From contig OZ020484.1 in the NCBI GenBank assembly GCA_963971405.1, positions 33,254,770-33,318,769 on the forward strand: a stretch of DNA of 64,000 bases. Reading direction: 5' to 3'. Below, piece by piece: positions 1-8,699 of the stretch. Each line of letters starts with the position of its first letter. Position 1 is the first letter of the stretch. Source of the stretch: Psococerastis gibbosa (taxonomy: Eukaryota > Arthropoda > Insecta > Psocodea > Psocidae). The notes under the pieces were generated by a model. That model was not told where the DNA came from, did no database searches, and saw only the letters and a program-made list of their open reading frames with translations. A program made the position numbers and the translations under genes.

Positions 1-360
1 CGGTCTTAGACACGAGTGTGAGATAATGACGATATAATATAAGTATATGTAATACGTTGCTTACTCTGCCATTATCACGGTGATTTAATATCGGTCTGTC
101 CGTTATAGACTATGCAGCAATAGTTCCGTCGATCAATTCAGTGCTTTGTGATAGGGAAATTCGAAGCAACTGAAATTTAACCCCAGGGCAATGGTTTAAT
201 ATGAAACTTTTTATATTATCTATTACGGTACCTATACTATTTCACAAATAGGAAAACCTGTATGTGTTTACTCGTACGAGTTCTAGTTCAATGCTATCGT
301 GTGGCCTTGTAGGTAGCTCACACCCCTAACTATTGTATTGTACGGTACTGTATGTTTCAG

Positions 361-547
361 ATTTTGCAGCTGCATTTTGCGGGGATCCCAATTGGAACGG
401 ATCTCAACCAGCTCAAAAATGCAATGAGGAGTTGTTTAGCAGTAGAGGAGATAAAACGTATTAAATTTAAACTGAATCCCAACGGATTTGCATTTGCTCT
501 ATTTGAGAGTCACGCAGTGGCTGAGGAGGCGGCTATTAAAATGCGAG
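361..547 (+). CDS. Exon: RRM domain, first half
   Basis: Acceptor TTTCAG ends at 360 and donor GTAAGT starts at 548; the exon leaves in phase 1. The translation begins LQLHFAGIPIG, which fits RNP2 (beta-1), and later has NPNGFAFALFES, which fits RNP1 (beta-3: G-F/Y-A/G-F-x-x-F). Between them lies a helix-like stretch with a K-x-x-F-K turn, and after RNP1 comes an AVAEEAAIKMRG helix. This is the order of a canonical RRM. No other exon was seen in bases 1-360, so the upstream part of the protein is outside the window. Confidence 0.78.
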
Positions 548-3500
548 GTAAGTGGCCAAATCTGCATATAATTAGCCCTAGTTAGGCTAAAGTTACTGAC
601 TCGTTCCCGTACTTGTTGGTTGACATCGAGGAGTAAGCCACTTTTCCAACGCCCAAAAATTCTTACGGAAACAGCACCAATAATGTCTGAAAACCAGATG
701 GGGTCGTTGGCAGGGCAAAGTTCAATGTGCCACTACACGTAAAGCTTCGTCCATAATAGACTACAGCAGGGGTTCCCAAACATTTTTGTCCGTGGACCAC
801 TTGATTATTTTATGATTTTCCGTGGGCCACCATGGCTGTGACAGGAAAATCGTAAAATTATAGGACCAACATCATGTAGCGCCTACTTAGCCTACGTGGT
901 AATATGAGGAGGCTGTTTACAAGCATGGCCAACTCCAAGTTGTAGAATTTTTCAGGAGAGCGGATTTTCTGTTGAAAATTGAATTATTAAGCTTATAGCT
1001 AACCCTAGACTTCTCAGCGCTTCTGTGCGCAATCTGGCTGCTTTTGTCACTTCATTTTACAACGTGCAGGTGGACATTAAAATTTTCTGCAAGGTCGGAT
1101 CAAAACCCCATTTTGTGAAAAAATTGAGTTGGCCACGTTCTTAACCAAGCTCTTCATATTTCAATTTGATTAGGCTACATGTTTGGGACTGATATAAGTT
1201 AGATTTTATATAGTTCAGTGCCAAGACTTACCGTATTTTACTTCTAATTTCCAATAACTCAGCTGTTTTCTTTTTGCTTACTTTGCTCCATGGACCACCT
1301 GACATATGTCTGTGGACCACCGATGGTCCATGGGCCACAGTTTGGAAACCCCTGGAGTGCAGCAATTAATATGCATCTATGTAAACAAACAGGATGTAGG
1401 ATAGATGGTTGTGTAGCTGTGCTAACATGTTTAGCTATAGGCCTACGAATGTTGTCAAAGAGCAAATAAGTGTAGGATTTAGCTGACACTGTACTTGTTG
1501 GACATGTGGTCCAGCGGTTGAGGCGATGCCCCGGGTAGACCTTAGGCATAGATCGTGGATTCGAATCCCACAAGGTCCAGTTTTTTTTTAATTCTCTAAT
1601 TTTGGTTAAAAACGAGGAGGTTACCGTACCTCTTCAACTAAGTTAGTTTAATGTCATTTATATATACCATATAATAGTGCAATATATCGAATAGGCCTAA
1701 TGTGTAAATTGTACCTACTTAACAATGTATTTTCTAATGTGTTCATCTAACTTTTCACCATACGGACGTCTCTCAAAATATTTCCAAAAATATTAATTAA
1801 CCCAATAAATATACTGTAGTATAATATATGTAGTAGCTAATGATAATACAAGACGATATTATAATTTTTCTGTATATTATTTTTATAATTCGTTACAGGA
1901 AAAGGAGTGGTAATTCAAGATGTAAAATTGAGAATTCAGTGGATGAAGGGAGAATATTCGAAAACGTGAGTACACTAATAAAAGTACTATTGTGTCTGTA
2001 TCTTGTAGGCCTGTTCTCTTAGGTCCGGTGTAGAAATGCGTTTGGAACGTGGAAGTCGCGTTGCGGAATTCGCCCTGAAAGAAGACAGTCTACCTCAGCA
2101 GCCCTACACAGGTTAACTTAACCCCAGGGATAGGATTAAATTATTCTCAATAAACCCCCAAATTGATTCATTTGATGGAATGAAATACAAATAAACATTA
2201 AAACGTATATAGGTTTTAATATTTAAAAAATATATTAATTCAGATTTATAATTAATAATGTACAATATCTAAGGCCTCCTCGTGGTGCACCCTGGGTAAC
2301 GCCAAATCTGCTACAGCGATCGCCTACTTCTCACCGAGAGTACCGAGCTTCCATGACACCAGCGATCGTCATAAGTTATCAAAATGGCCCTTCTATGGGC
2401 TTTGACAATGAGCTCCGCGTCCTTTTTTGGATTTTTGGAACGCGGGTGGCTTGAACCCGAACGATGACTTGGTGAACCGCTACTGGGAAGCTCGGCGACG
2501 AATGGTTGAACTACCACGTTTGGGCGTTGGATAAAGTAAAGTAAAGCCCGATCCGACGACTTCTACTCTACTTAAAAATTTAAGTGACGCTTATCCTATT
2601 TTTAATTTATTATTATTGAATACGTGGGCATATGCTAACTACTACGTCAGCCAATTCAAAAGTAACAATGATAATAACATGATATAATAAGCGTCACTTA
2701 AATTTGAAGTAGGCTTATCACCGTCGGATTGGGCCTTAATCTATAAGGGGAAAAAATTAAAAGGGTCACAAAAAAATGTACGGTAGCCAAAGTTCAATTT
2801 ATTAATTTCAATTTCCGGCGCATTTTGCACTCTTTTGTTGGAAACATTCTTAAATTTCTTAAGAAGTAGGTCGAAACCGGACACCCCTACGAATAAATAA
2901 ATAAATAAATAAATAAGGACTTTTTTGTTCTATTACTAATCCAACCTAGCGGTGTTAGGGCTATAAAGCCCTCTCTTACACTCAACTAAGAAAGCCCGGG
3001 ACCGCCTGCTTTACATGCCCTCCGAAGCATGGCCAGAAAATGTAGGAAGTGTAGGACTCGAACCAACAACCTTTCGGGTGAAAGTCAGAGTCCGTACCAC
3101 TACTCTACATAAGATGGGTATTAACAGATTCACTTAGGTGCCCATTCCATTGACCGGCTAGGGCTATTTCCAACAACGGTGACGTGGTAGCAGACATTCA
3201 AGACTTAGGTGGCGTTTCCACCGACCTCGCATTGCAGAATTGACGGAAATGTTTATTTTCCTCTATGCCATAGTTAAAATTGATCAATGATCATACAGTA
3301 AAATCACAAACAAACAAACTAAAATTAAAAAATGGCGTCATGTGATATGATATGTATGTGATATGTAAGTACAAACATTTTAATAGATTTCTATAAAAAG
3401 AAAAATTCTAATTTCCGCCAATGTCATTTGCATTCTGCAATGCGAGATCGGTGGAAACGAAACCTAAGTCTTGAATGTCTGCTACCACGTCACTGTTTTT

Positions 3501-6500
3501 GGAAATAGCCCTAGTATAATCAGTATAATCAGTATAATCAGTATAATCAGTATAATCCGTTTAAGTGCCAGGACATAGCTGGATTCACATCGTCAAAAAT
3601 TGAAGTACAAAAAAAAATGACTATCACAATAATATTAGCCTACATTACTATCACAATAATATTAGCCTACACTACTATCACAATAATATTACATTAATAA
3701 TAAATATTACATTAATATTACATTAATAATAAATATTACATTAATAATTTACCACGAGGGTTTCGTTATCAGTGCATAGGCCTATACCTAACTCCAAACT
3801 AGTTCATAAAATTCATTTATGGAATATATGGGATGTGTTTTTAATATGTACTCAACAGTTTTTCCAAATTGGGGCAGATTTTCTGTCTGGATTGACCTCG
3901 GTAGGGAGTTGTATAACTTAATGGCCAAATTTGGGAAACTACTCTTTGTTTTTGTTAATCTGCACTTAGGGATTTGTAGGTGATGAGCTGTTCTAGTGGG
4001 GTAATTGTGAACATCACATCTGTTGCTGAAGTTAACTAGATTTTCCTTTATATATATAAGGCTATTGAGTACATATTGTGCATATATTGTAAGAATACCC
4101 AGGGTGGAAAAAATAGGCCTACAAGGCTCTCTAGATCTGCTGTTAGTTATTATTCGCAACACACGCTTCTGTAGTAGGAGTATATCCTTTGCAGCAGGAG
4201 CGTGCCCCCAGAGTAAAATACCATAATTTATATGGGAGTGGAATAATCCATAATATGTATTCAGAAGATGAGTTGAAGTAACTTGATTCCTCAACTTTCT
4301 GAAGAGGTATGTAATACGACATAACTTTTTACATATTTGATCAATATGGATATTCCAACTTAAAGTTGGATCTAAATGAAAGCCCAGGAACTTAACCGCT
4401 CTGTTGTTGTCTGGATATGCCTTTAGTGTCAAAACAAGATGCTGGGTTTTGTCTGCATTTAGTTGGAACTTATTATTAATGAACCAATCAGCTGTTTTTT
4501 CTAGAAGGGGGCGTCCTTCAGCAACAGCACCTTCAGGGGACGAGGCTCTTTTCTTCAGTGTGGTGTCATCCGCAAAGAGTATAGTGCTGTTTTTAAGATC
4601 ATTTATCATTACGAGGAATAGTAGAGGACCCAGGACAGAGCCCTGAGGAACCCCATGTCTAACAGACTTAAGAGTGGAAGGTGCTCCCGCAACGGTTACT
4701 AACTGAGTTCTGTTTTCTAGATAAGACGTCAGTATTGTTAGTACTACGTTGCGTACACCATAGCGTTGTAGTTTACCTAATAATATTGGATGATATACAC
4801 AGTCAAATGCTTTGCTTAGGTCGCAGAAAGATAGGCCCAAGGAGTCGCCTGCCTCGAAGCAGTCTAGAGCCTCCTGAACCATTTCTAAAGCAGCACTGAA
4901 AGTGGATTTACCTCTCCTGAAACCATGTTGACTTTCATTGAACAATTCATTTTTTTCAAAGTAGTTCACTAGTTGGATACACATAATTTTTTCTAGTACT
5001 TTACCGATAACTGGCACAATTGATATCGGTCTATAGTTTCCTGGAGAGTATACATCTCCTTTCTTATGTATGGGCACGGTTCTGGAAATCTTAAGCTCAT
5101 CAGGGAAGATTCCCTCTTTCAGACTGATATTTAATAGAGTAGTAAGAGGCGTGGCAATAGTATCAATGATACTTTTAAGTATTAGCGACGAAAACCCATA
5201 TGCGTCTGCACTCTGAGACGTCTTTAGGCCATTTACTATTTTGGTTACATCCTGACAACTTACAGGTGCCCAAGTGGAAAAAGATACATCTGTACTGGTA
5301 ACTCCAAGTACAGGGTCCGTATTACTGGGTGGGAGGCTGTTTATTATTTTATCTGCCGCCTCAGAGAAATAGTTATTTAGTTCATCAGGGCTGATAGGAC
5401 ATAATGGAGTCTGTCGCTTTTTGGCCTGGGCGTTAACAAGGGCCCACATGGCTTTACATGGGTTTGCGGCTTTATTTATTGTTTCTACGTTATAATTTTT
5501 CTTAGCCTGCGTTAATTTGTATTTATAAATACTTTTAACTCGCAGGTATTTTCTATATAACGCTGATTTGGAATCAGTATCTAGGGTCTCTTTAAACCTA
5601 TAGTTCAACGTTAGCAGATATTCCTTAATATTTCTGAGGTCTTGGGTATACCATGGAGCCGGTCAATGGAATGGGCGCCTAAGAAGTAGGTCGAAACCGG
5701 ACACCCCTACGAATAAGATGGGTATTAACAGATTCACTTAATTTTTTAGCAAGCAAACCAGGCAAGACAACCTCAATTTTGGAATGGCATCAACTCAGCC
5801 ACCATGCCACGGCAAGGTGACGAACCGACCAGCTCATAACAGACCATCGGCTACCATTACGAGTTTGAAGAACCCACAAGACGTACTCCTTGGATCGATT
5901 CTGCACCAGCCACACACTCCTACTACTATCAAAGAGTTCATGGATAGAATGGGACCTTATGCCGTGGCAACCGTTGAAGCTGAGGCCCTGAGTCACGCTG
6001 ACAGAGTTCTCCTTGCGCGTAGACAGGGTGCTCTCCACCATCAAACTGCTAACAGAGACATTGAACCTGGTGCTGCTGTGACCCTCACCTCATTGCCGCC
6101 GGCAGGTGTCATTAATAAAATGGGGATGAGGCAGTACGCCTTGCCAGACGTTGAAGCTGAACTCCTGGATCATACCAACAGAGTTCTCCTCGAGCGTAGA
6201 CAGGGTGCTTTCCACCATCTAGCTGCTAACAGAGACATTGAACCTGGTGCTGCTGTGAACCTCAGCTCATTGCCGCCGGCAGGTGTCATGAGTAGAATGA
6301 GGCAGAGGCAGTACGTCTTGCCAGCGGTTGAAGCTGAGATCCGAGATCACGCTGACAGAGTTCTCCTGGAGCGTAGACAGGATTCTTTCCAACATCTGGC
6401 TACAAACAGAGACTATGAACCTGGTACTGCTATGAACTCACGGTCCCCTGCAGCAGTCATGAATAGAATGGGACAGATGCAGTACGTCTTGCCAACTGTG

Positions 6501-8623
6501 GAATCTGGAACTCTGGATTACGCTGACAGAGTTTTCCACATTCTGTCTGATAACAGAGACAATGAACATGGTGCTGCTGTGAACCTCAGCTCACTATCGC
6601 CTGCAGTTGTAAACAACAACCTAACCTCAGTCATGCCCCAGTGTCGGTCATGCAGTTCCTCGTCTACTTCTCCAGAACAAATGGATGTGGTGGGGCAACA
6701 ATACTTCGTGTCATCACCCTCAACTCAGTCATGGAGGCAAGCATCAAACGATCAGGGGAACGCCGCCAGGGTTCACTACGAAAAAAAGGCTGAATTTAAC
6801 CATTTATCAGACAGCAACCCTCCTCTTGGCGGCTTTATCGGGGCCACGGCTGCATGGAACTTCGAACCCGACGTTCCACGAGCCTACGTGGCTTCTCCAG
6901 GTACTAACTCTGCAAGAGTTGCCACTGAGAACGTCGCTTCACGGACATACGCGTCTGTTCCTGGTCACACAAATAATGTCAGCTCACAGACTTCTTCTGG
7001 TCTCAACACTGCAGAAGATGGAACTGAGGATATCGGTTCAATGCTTGCCCGGATTTGGCGAAGAACGCCAAATTCTAACAATCGACCTGACAAGGACAGG
7101 TAAATTTAACTCAATAATATGATAGCACAACCTTTTATGATAGCTCATTGAGAGTGACGTGCATAGAGCACATAATATAGGTTATGGAAAAGATGAGTAA
7201 GGGTATTCGGGGGTTGTCTAATACTCGCTGAGGATTGTTTTGAACATAAGAATCTAAAATAATTTAAGGTTCTAAGGGGCAACCCGGGAGAAATGCCTTA
7301 TACAAATGCACAGATGCGAATTTCACAGGAAACATTGAGAAATTAGTAGAAAAAAGACTTGCTTCTCAACATTTTGTAATGTGACCGTTACTACCACCGA
7401 CTCGCCACAGTTTTGTATCACTTGGTTTGTATAAAATGTCCGTTCGAAGGAATTTCCTGACTGTAGCCAATCGATGTTAGTGACAGCCTAAAATTAAACA
7501 TCAAGCTGTAGAAGAACACTTCTTCTGTCAACTTATATCTCTGAATGATAATTAGAATCATTTGGAAAGCTGTATAAAATTGGAATTTAAAATTAATTTC
7601 TTATTATACTCGTATGTTATTACATATTACATAAGGATCATCTCCTGTGCAGAGCATATTTTAAGAAATTTTCACTGGGTGGCACAAATTGAAATCCTAT
7701 TCTATAATTCGGTGTACATTTCGCTTGTATCTACCTCCCCCCCCCCTCCATAAATAAGTTCAGATTAGGTTTATTATTTTTAATAATGGGTAGTATACCT
7801 AGTTCTAAATAATCACACTTTTTCAAGATCACCAAAACCATTTATATTAATATTCAAAAAGCAAAACGTTAACAACAAAATTAGCGCCTTAAATAATAGT
7901 ATATTTATTTTAAAATATTGTCTAAATTTTTATTAAAAATTATTTTAAATAATTCCATTTTTACTATTTATAATAGCCTATAAACTTTTTTAAAAAGTAA
8001 GCTAAAAAAAAACGGTAGTCAAAAGTTACGTTGTCCATAGTAGGACAACGTAACTTTTGACTACCGTTTTTTTTCTTTTTTTTTTCTAATTTCTACTTTT
8101 GTTAGTCTTGGAATTTGAAATTTGTGCCCAATTTTTGTGGGGCATTATGCCTAAAAGTAGGGGGCAAAATCACCTCACTGGGGGGCACGCTTGCCCCAAT
8201 GGGGCTTCCTTAAAATAAGCTCTGCTCCTATGACAAAGGTCGGTAAACACTTAAATGCGAAGGGTTTCACTAGTCAGATGATGAATAAGTAGAATCCGGG
8301 TTGATTATCTCCATCTGAAACGGACTTCAGTTACTATACGAAGCCTCCGAGATACAATTTCAGAAGTCAACGTGGTACCAGTGGTACCATTGGAAATGTC
8401 GACCGCAGATGTAGTGATGTAGACGAAACGTTTGGAAGTCCGGTTTCAGATCGATCACTACCCACCAACCCGGCTTCTACTGCTTTATCATCAGACTCTT
8501 AACTATTTAAGCATGATTTTTTGTTGCTGATAATAATATACTATTCTTTCTTACAGGGAATCACAGGATTCTGGCTTACCTACTTCTGAAGATTTCGCCT
8601 CATCATACAACTTATGGAACTGA
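361..8623 (+). CDS. Gene (3' part): RRM-domain protein with tandem 57-residue repeats
   Basis: Gene-level entry. Exons 361-547, 1899-1965, 2023-2111, about 5750-7099 and 8557-8623 share reading frame across GT/AG junctions (phases 1, 2 and 2 at three of the four introns), ending in TGA at 8621-8623. The first two exons form an RRM, the fold used to bind single-stranded RNA; the large exon carries four tandem repeats and an S/T/N-rich tail. The start lies upstream of the window because exon 361 opens inside the RRM. The intron before the large exon (2112 to about 5750) holds a SINE, a foldback element and a retrotransposon. One junction is not settled: exon 2023-2111 ends in phase 1, while an acceptor at 5749 needs phase 2. 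Either a 22-bp microexon (2275-2296, flanked by AAG and GTAACG) or acceptor use at 5766 would repair the frame. Product and function unknown; RNA binding is inferred from the RRM only. Confidence 0.72.
585..690 (+). repeat. Decayed copy of dispersed repeat H
   Basis: Shares the stretch GTTGACATCGAGGAGT and the following TTCTTACGGAAACA-like segment with copies near 20390, 38400 and 59780-59890. It lies in the intron just after the first RRM exon. Only part of the repeat remains and no open frame survives here. Confidence 0.4.
767..1354. mobile_element. Short non-autonomous hAT-type element (CAGGGGTTCCCAAAC ends)
   Basis: Starts CAGGGGTTCCCAAAC and ends with the inverted form GTTTGGAAACCCCTG. 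Flanking 8-mers GACTACAG and GAGTGCAG match at 6 of 8 positions, as expected for an old hAT target duplication. Subterminal 'GTGGACCAC' segments recur in both halves. A related, shorter copy in the other orientation lies at 51229-51563. It encodes nothing visible. Confidence 0.8.
1500..1592 (+). repeat. tRNA-like SINE head (SINE-B)
   Basis: Contains an A-box-like TGGTCCAGCGGTTGAGG and a B-box GATTCGAATCCC in tRNA spacing, followed by a T-run that would stop RNA polymerase III. The acceptor stem pairs only partly (GGAC with GTCC, then mismatches), so this is a tRNA-derived SINE rather than a working tRNA gene. A second copy on the - strand near 53620-54100 is split by a foldback element. Confidence 0.6.
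1899..1965 (+). CDS. Exon: RRM domain, end
   Basis: Acceptor TTACAG ends at 1898; donor GTGAGT begins at 1966. Entering in phase 1 it reads GKGVVIQDVKLRIQWMKGEY, completing the RRM with its last beta strand and a short linker; it leaves in phase 2. Frame agreement with both neighbouring exons supports it. It is only 67 bp. Confidence 0.72.
2023..2111 (+). CDS. Exon: linker after the RRM
   Basis: Acceptor CTCTTAG ends at 2022 and the donor GTTAAC starts at 2112. Entering in phase 2 it codes SGVEMRLERGSRVAEFALKE and then a short Q/P-rich end, without a stop. It leaves in phase 1, which does not match the next strong acceptor directly. I recognise no domain; it is mixed-charge linker sequence. 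Confidence 0.6.
2542..2738. repeat. Foldback element, ~197 bp
   Basis: The left arm (aagcccgatccgacgac...) and the right arm (...gtcggattgggcctta) are inverted copies, and both contain TTTAAGTGACGCTTA near the inner end. Arms are about 50 bp with an AT-rich loop. Termini differ from the GGCGGGG foldback family. Confidence 0.65.
2861..3136. repeat. Direct repeat S, left copy, split by a SINE
   Basis: Bases 2861-2889 and 3111-3136 together match the unbroken copy at 5680-5741. The repeat contains GTAGGTCGAAACCGGACACC and ends CAGATTCACTTA. A SINE lies between the two halves. The foldback element 3137-5679 sits exactly between the two copies. Confidence 0.75.
2893..3110 (-). repeat. tRNA-derived SINE (SINE-A), full length
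   Basis: On the - strand the head has a B-box GGTTCGAGTCC and an A-box-like GTAGTGGTACGGACTCTG. A body with GGCCATGCTTCGGAGGGCAT follows, then an (AAATA/AATA)n tail, seen as TTATT on this strand's 3' end. Further copies are at 18672-18870 and 44303-44515, and tail-only pieces at 14937-15012, 25328-25392 and 32812-32880. Confidence 0.8.
3515..5658 (-). mobile_element. 5'-truncated non-LTR retrotransposon, copy A
   Basis: Read on the - strand this carries a reverse-transcriptase frame, a 3' UTR with tandem 'taatattattgtgatagt' units, and a terminal tandem repeat of GATTATACT (five units, at 3515-3557). A non-LTR element of the CR1/Jockey group is inferred from the RT motifs and the short tandem 3' end. 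The 5' part, with any endonuclease, is missing. It sits inside the foldback arm. Copy B at 55940-56995 is nearly identical over the shared 3' part. Confidence 0.85.
3788..5608 (-). CDS. Reverse transcriptase of non-LTR retrotransposon (N-terminally truncated)
   Basis: An open frame of 606 codons from the first ATG; the frame stays open upstream to the truncation point near 5658 (PWYTQDLRNIKEYL), so the ATG is not the native start. RT blocks appear in order: GNYRPISIVPVIGKVLEK (about residue 190), HGFRRGKST, CDLSKAFDCV with the first catalytic Asp, HGVPQGSVLGPLLF, and the active-site ILFADDTTL (about residue 348). A KFLGFHLD thumb block and the C-terminal YNSLPRSIQ region follow. Such enzymes copy element RNA at a nicked target. 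No endonuclease or RNase H domain is present in this piece. It lies inside a host-gene intron in antisense. The catalytic residues look intact, but the lost 5' end means it is probably not self-mobile. Confidence 0.9.
   Translation of the reverse strand: MNYRFKETLDTDSKSALYRKYLRVKSIYKYKLTQAKKNYNVETINKAANPCKAMWALVNAQAKKRQTPLCPISPDELNNYFSEAADKIINSLPPSNTDPVLGVTSTDVSFSTWAPVSCQDVTKIVNGLKTSQSADAYGFSSLILKSIIDTIATPLTTLLNISLKEGIFPDELKISRTVPIHKKGDVYSPGNYRPISIVPVIGKVLEKIMCIQLVNYFEKNELFNESQHGFRRGKSTFSAALEMVQEALDCFEAGDSLGLSFCDLSKAFDCVYHPILLGKLQRYGVRNVVLTILTSYLENRTQLVTVAGAPSTLKSVRHGVPQGSVLGPLLFLVMINDLKNSTILFADDTTLKKRASSPEGAVAEGRPLLEKTADWFINNKFQLNADKTQHLVLTLKAYPDNNRAVKFLGFHLDPTLSWNIHIDQICKKLCRITYLFRKLRNQVTSTHLLNTYYGLFHSHINYGILLWGHAPAAKDILLLQKRVLRIITNSRSREPCRPIFSTLGILTIYAQYVLNSLIYIKENLVNFSNRCDVHNYPTRTAHHLQIPKCRLTKTKSSFPNLAIKLYNSLPRSIQTENLPQFGKTVEYILKTHPIYSINEFYELVWS
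5680..5741. repeat. Direct repeat S, right (intact) copy
   Basis: Runs from TAAGAAGTAGG to CAGATTCACTTA directly after foldback copy 1. The contained CGAAACCGG resembles the 3' part of hammerhead motifs in Penelope-like elements, but the CTGANGA core here reads CTTAAGA or CTAAGA, so it is at most a decayed relative. Confidence 0.6.
5750..7099 (+). CDS. Large exon: tandem 57-residue repeats and Ser/Thr/Asn-rich tail
   Basis: Open from an acceptor TTTTTTAG (ends 5749) to the donor GTAAAT at 7100, leaving in phase 2; the in-frame ATG at 5784 is probably internal. Residues 56-278 counted from that ATG form four tandem repeats of 50-59 residues with the core QYxLPxVEAExxDHADRVLL, then RRQ, NRDxEPGAAV and SLPPAGVM. 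The remainder (about 279-438) is low complexity, rich in S, T, N and P, with no recognised domain. No signal peptide or membrane segment is visible. I do not recognise the family. The regular repeats and the single long exon argue against a chance frame. The exact 5' end depends on the phase problem described in the gene entry. Confidence 0.72.
5949..6617 (+). repeat. Four in-frame coding repeats (~171 bp unit)
   Basis: Units start at codons M56, M113, M172 and M229 of the large exon. Units 1-3 are strongly conserved at DNA level (AACAGAGACATTGAACCTGG recurs in units 1 and 2). Unit 4 is shorter and has lost the LLERRQ segment. Unit lengths are multiples of three, so the frame is preserved. 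Confidence 0.9.
8004..8073. repeat. Near-perfect 32-bp-arm hairpin
   Basis: The arm with CGGTAGTCAAAAGTTACG then TTGTCC is followed after a 4-6 base loop (ATAGT) by its exact inverse, and A- and T-runs extend the stem. It lies in the last intron of the RRM gene. No flanking target duplication was recognised. Confidence 0.85.
8277..8492. repeat. Inverted-repeat element, family D, copy 1
   Basis: Left end gatgatgaataagtagaatc and right end gattctact/ttatcatc-type sequence are inverted copies, with GTAGACGAAACGTTTGGAAG inside. Related copies are at 31861-32022 and 47627-47855. It ends about 65 bp before the last exon of the RRM gene. Confidence 0.7.
8557..8623 (+). CDS. Last exon of the RRM/repeat gene
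   Basis: Acceptor TTTCTTACAG with a clear pyrimidine tract ends at 8556. Entering in phase 2 from the large exon (AG + G) it reads RESQDSGLPTSEDFASSYNL, then WN and TGA at 8621-8623. It is acidic/Ser-rich like the preceding tail. No clear AATAAA was found in the next few hundred bases. Confidence 0.75.
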
Positions 8624-8699
8624 AACAAATAGGCCTACATCTCTGCTTTGTTGGTTGGTGGACAGTCTGTCTGGTAAACTTTACTATAATTTAAGCCTA

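Larger units (their letters stand above)
3137..5679. mobile_element. Foldback element FB copy 1, interrupted by a retrotransposon
   Basis: Left arm 3137-3240 (GGTGCCCATTCCATTGACC, then GACGTGGTAGCAGACATTC) and right arm about 3440-3514 plus 5659-5679 are inverted copies. The right arm is cut after GCCCTAG by the retrotransposon 3515-5658. Without that insertion the element would be about 400 bp, matching the 384-bp copies at 10589 and 31228. It is flanked by TTA/TAA. Confidence 0.85.

Noticed and set aside
1505-1582. Apparent tRNA gene with A- and B-boxes
   Set aside because: Acceptor stem pairs in only five of seven positions, the anticodon arm is not clear, and a second copy is found in the window; a SINE head explains it better.
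2866-2890. Hammerhead-like CGAAACCGGAC in repeat S
   Set aside because: Core reads CTTAAGA and the cleavage-site U is replaced (GGAC for GGTC).
4023-4899. Several + strand frames of 67-80 codons
   Set aside because: Antisense shadows of the retrotransposon reverse transcriptase at 3788-5608; the same frames recur opposite copy B.
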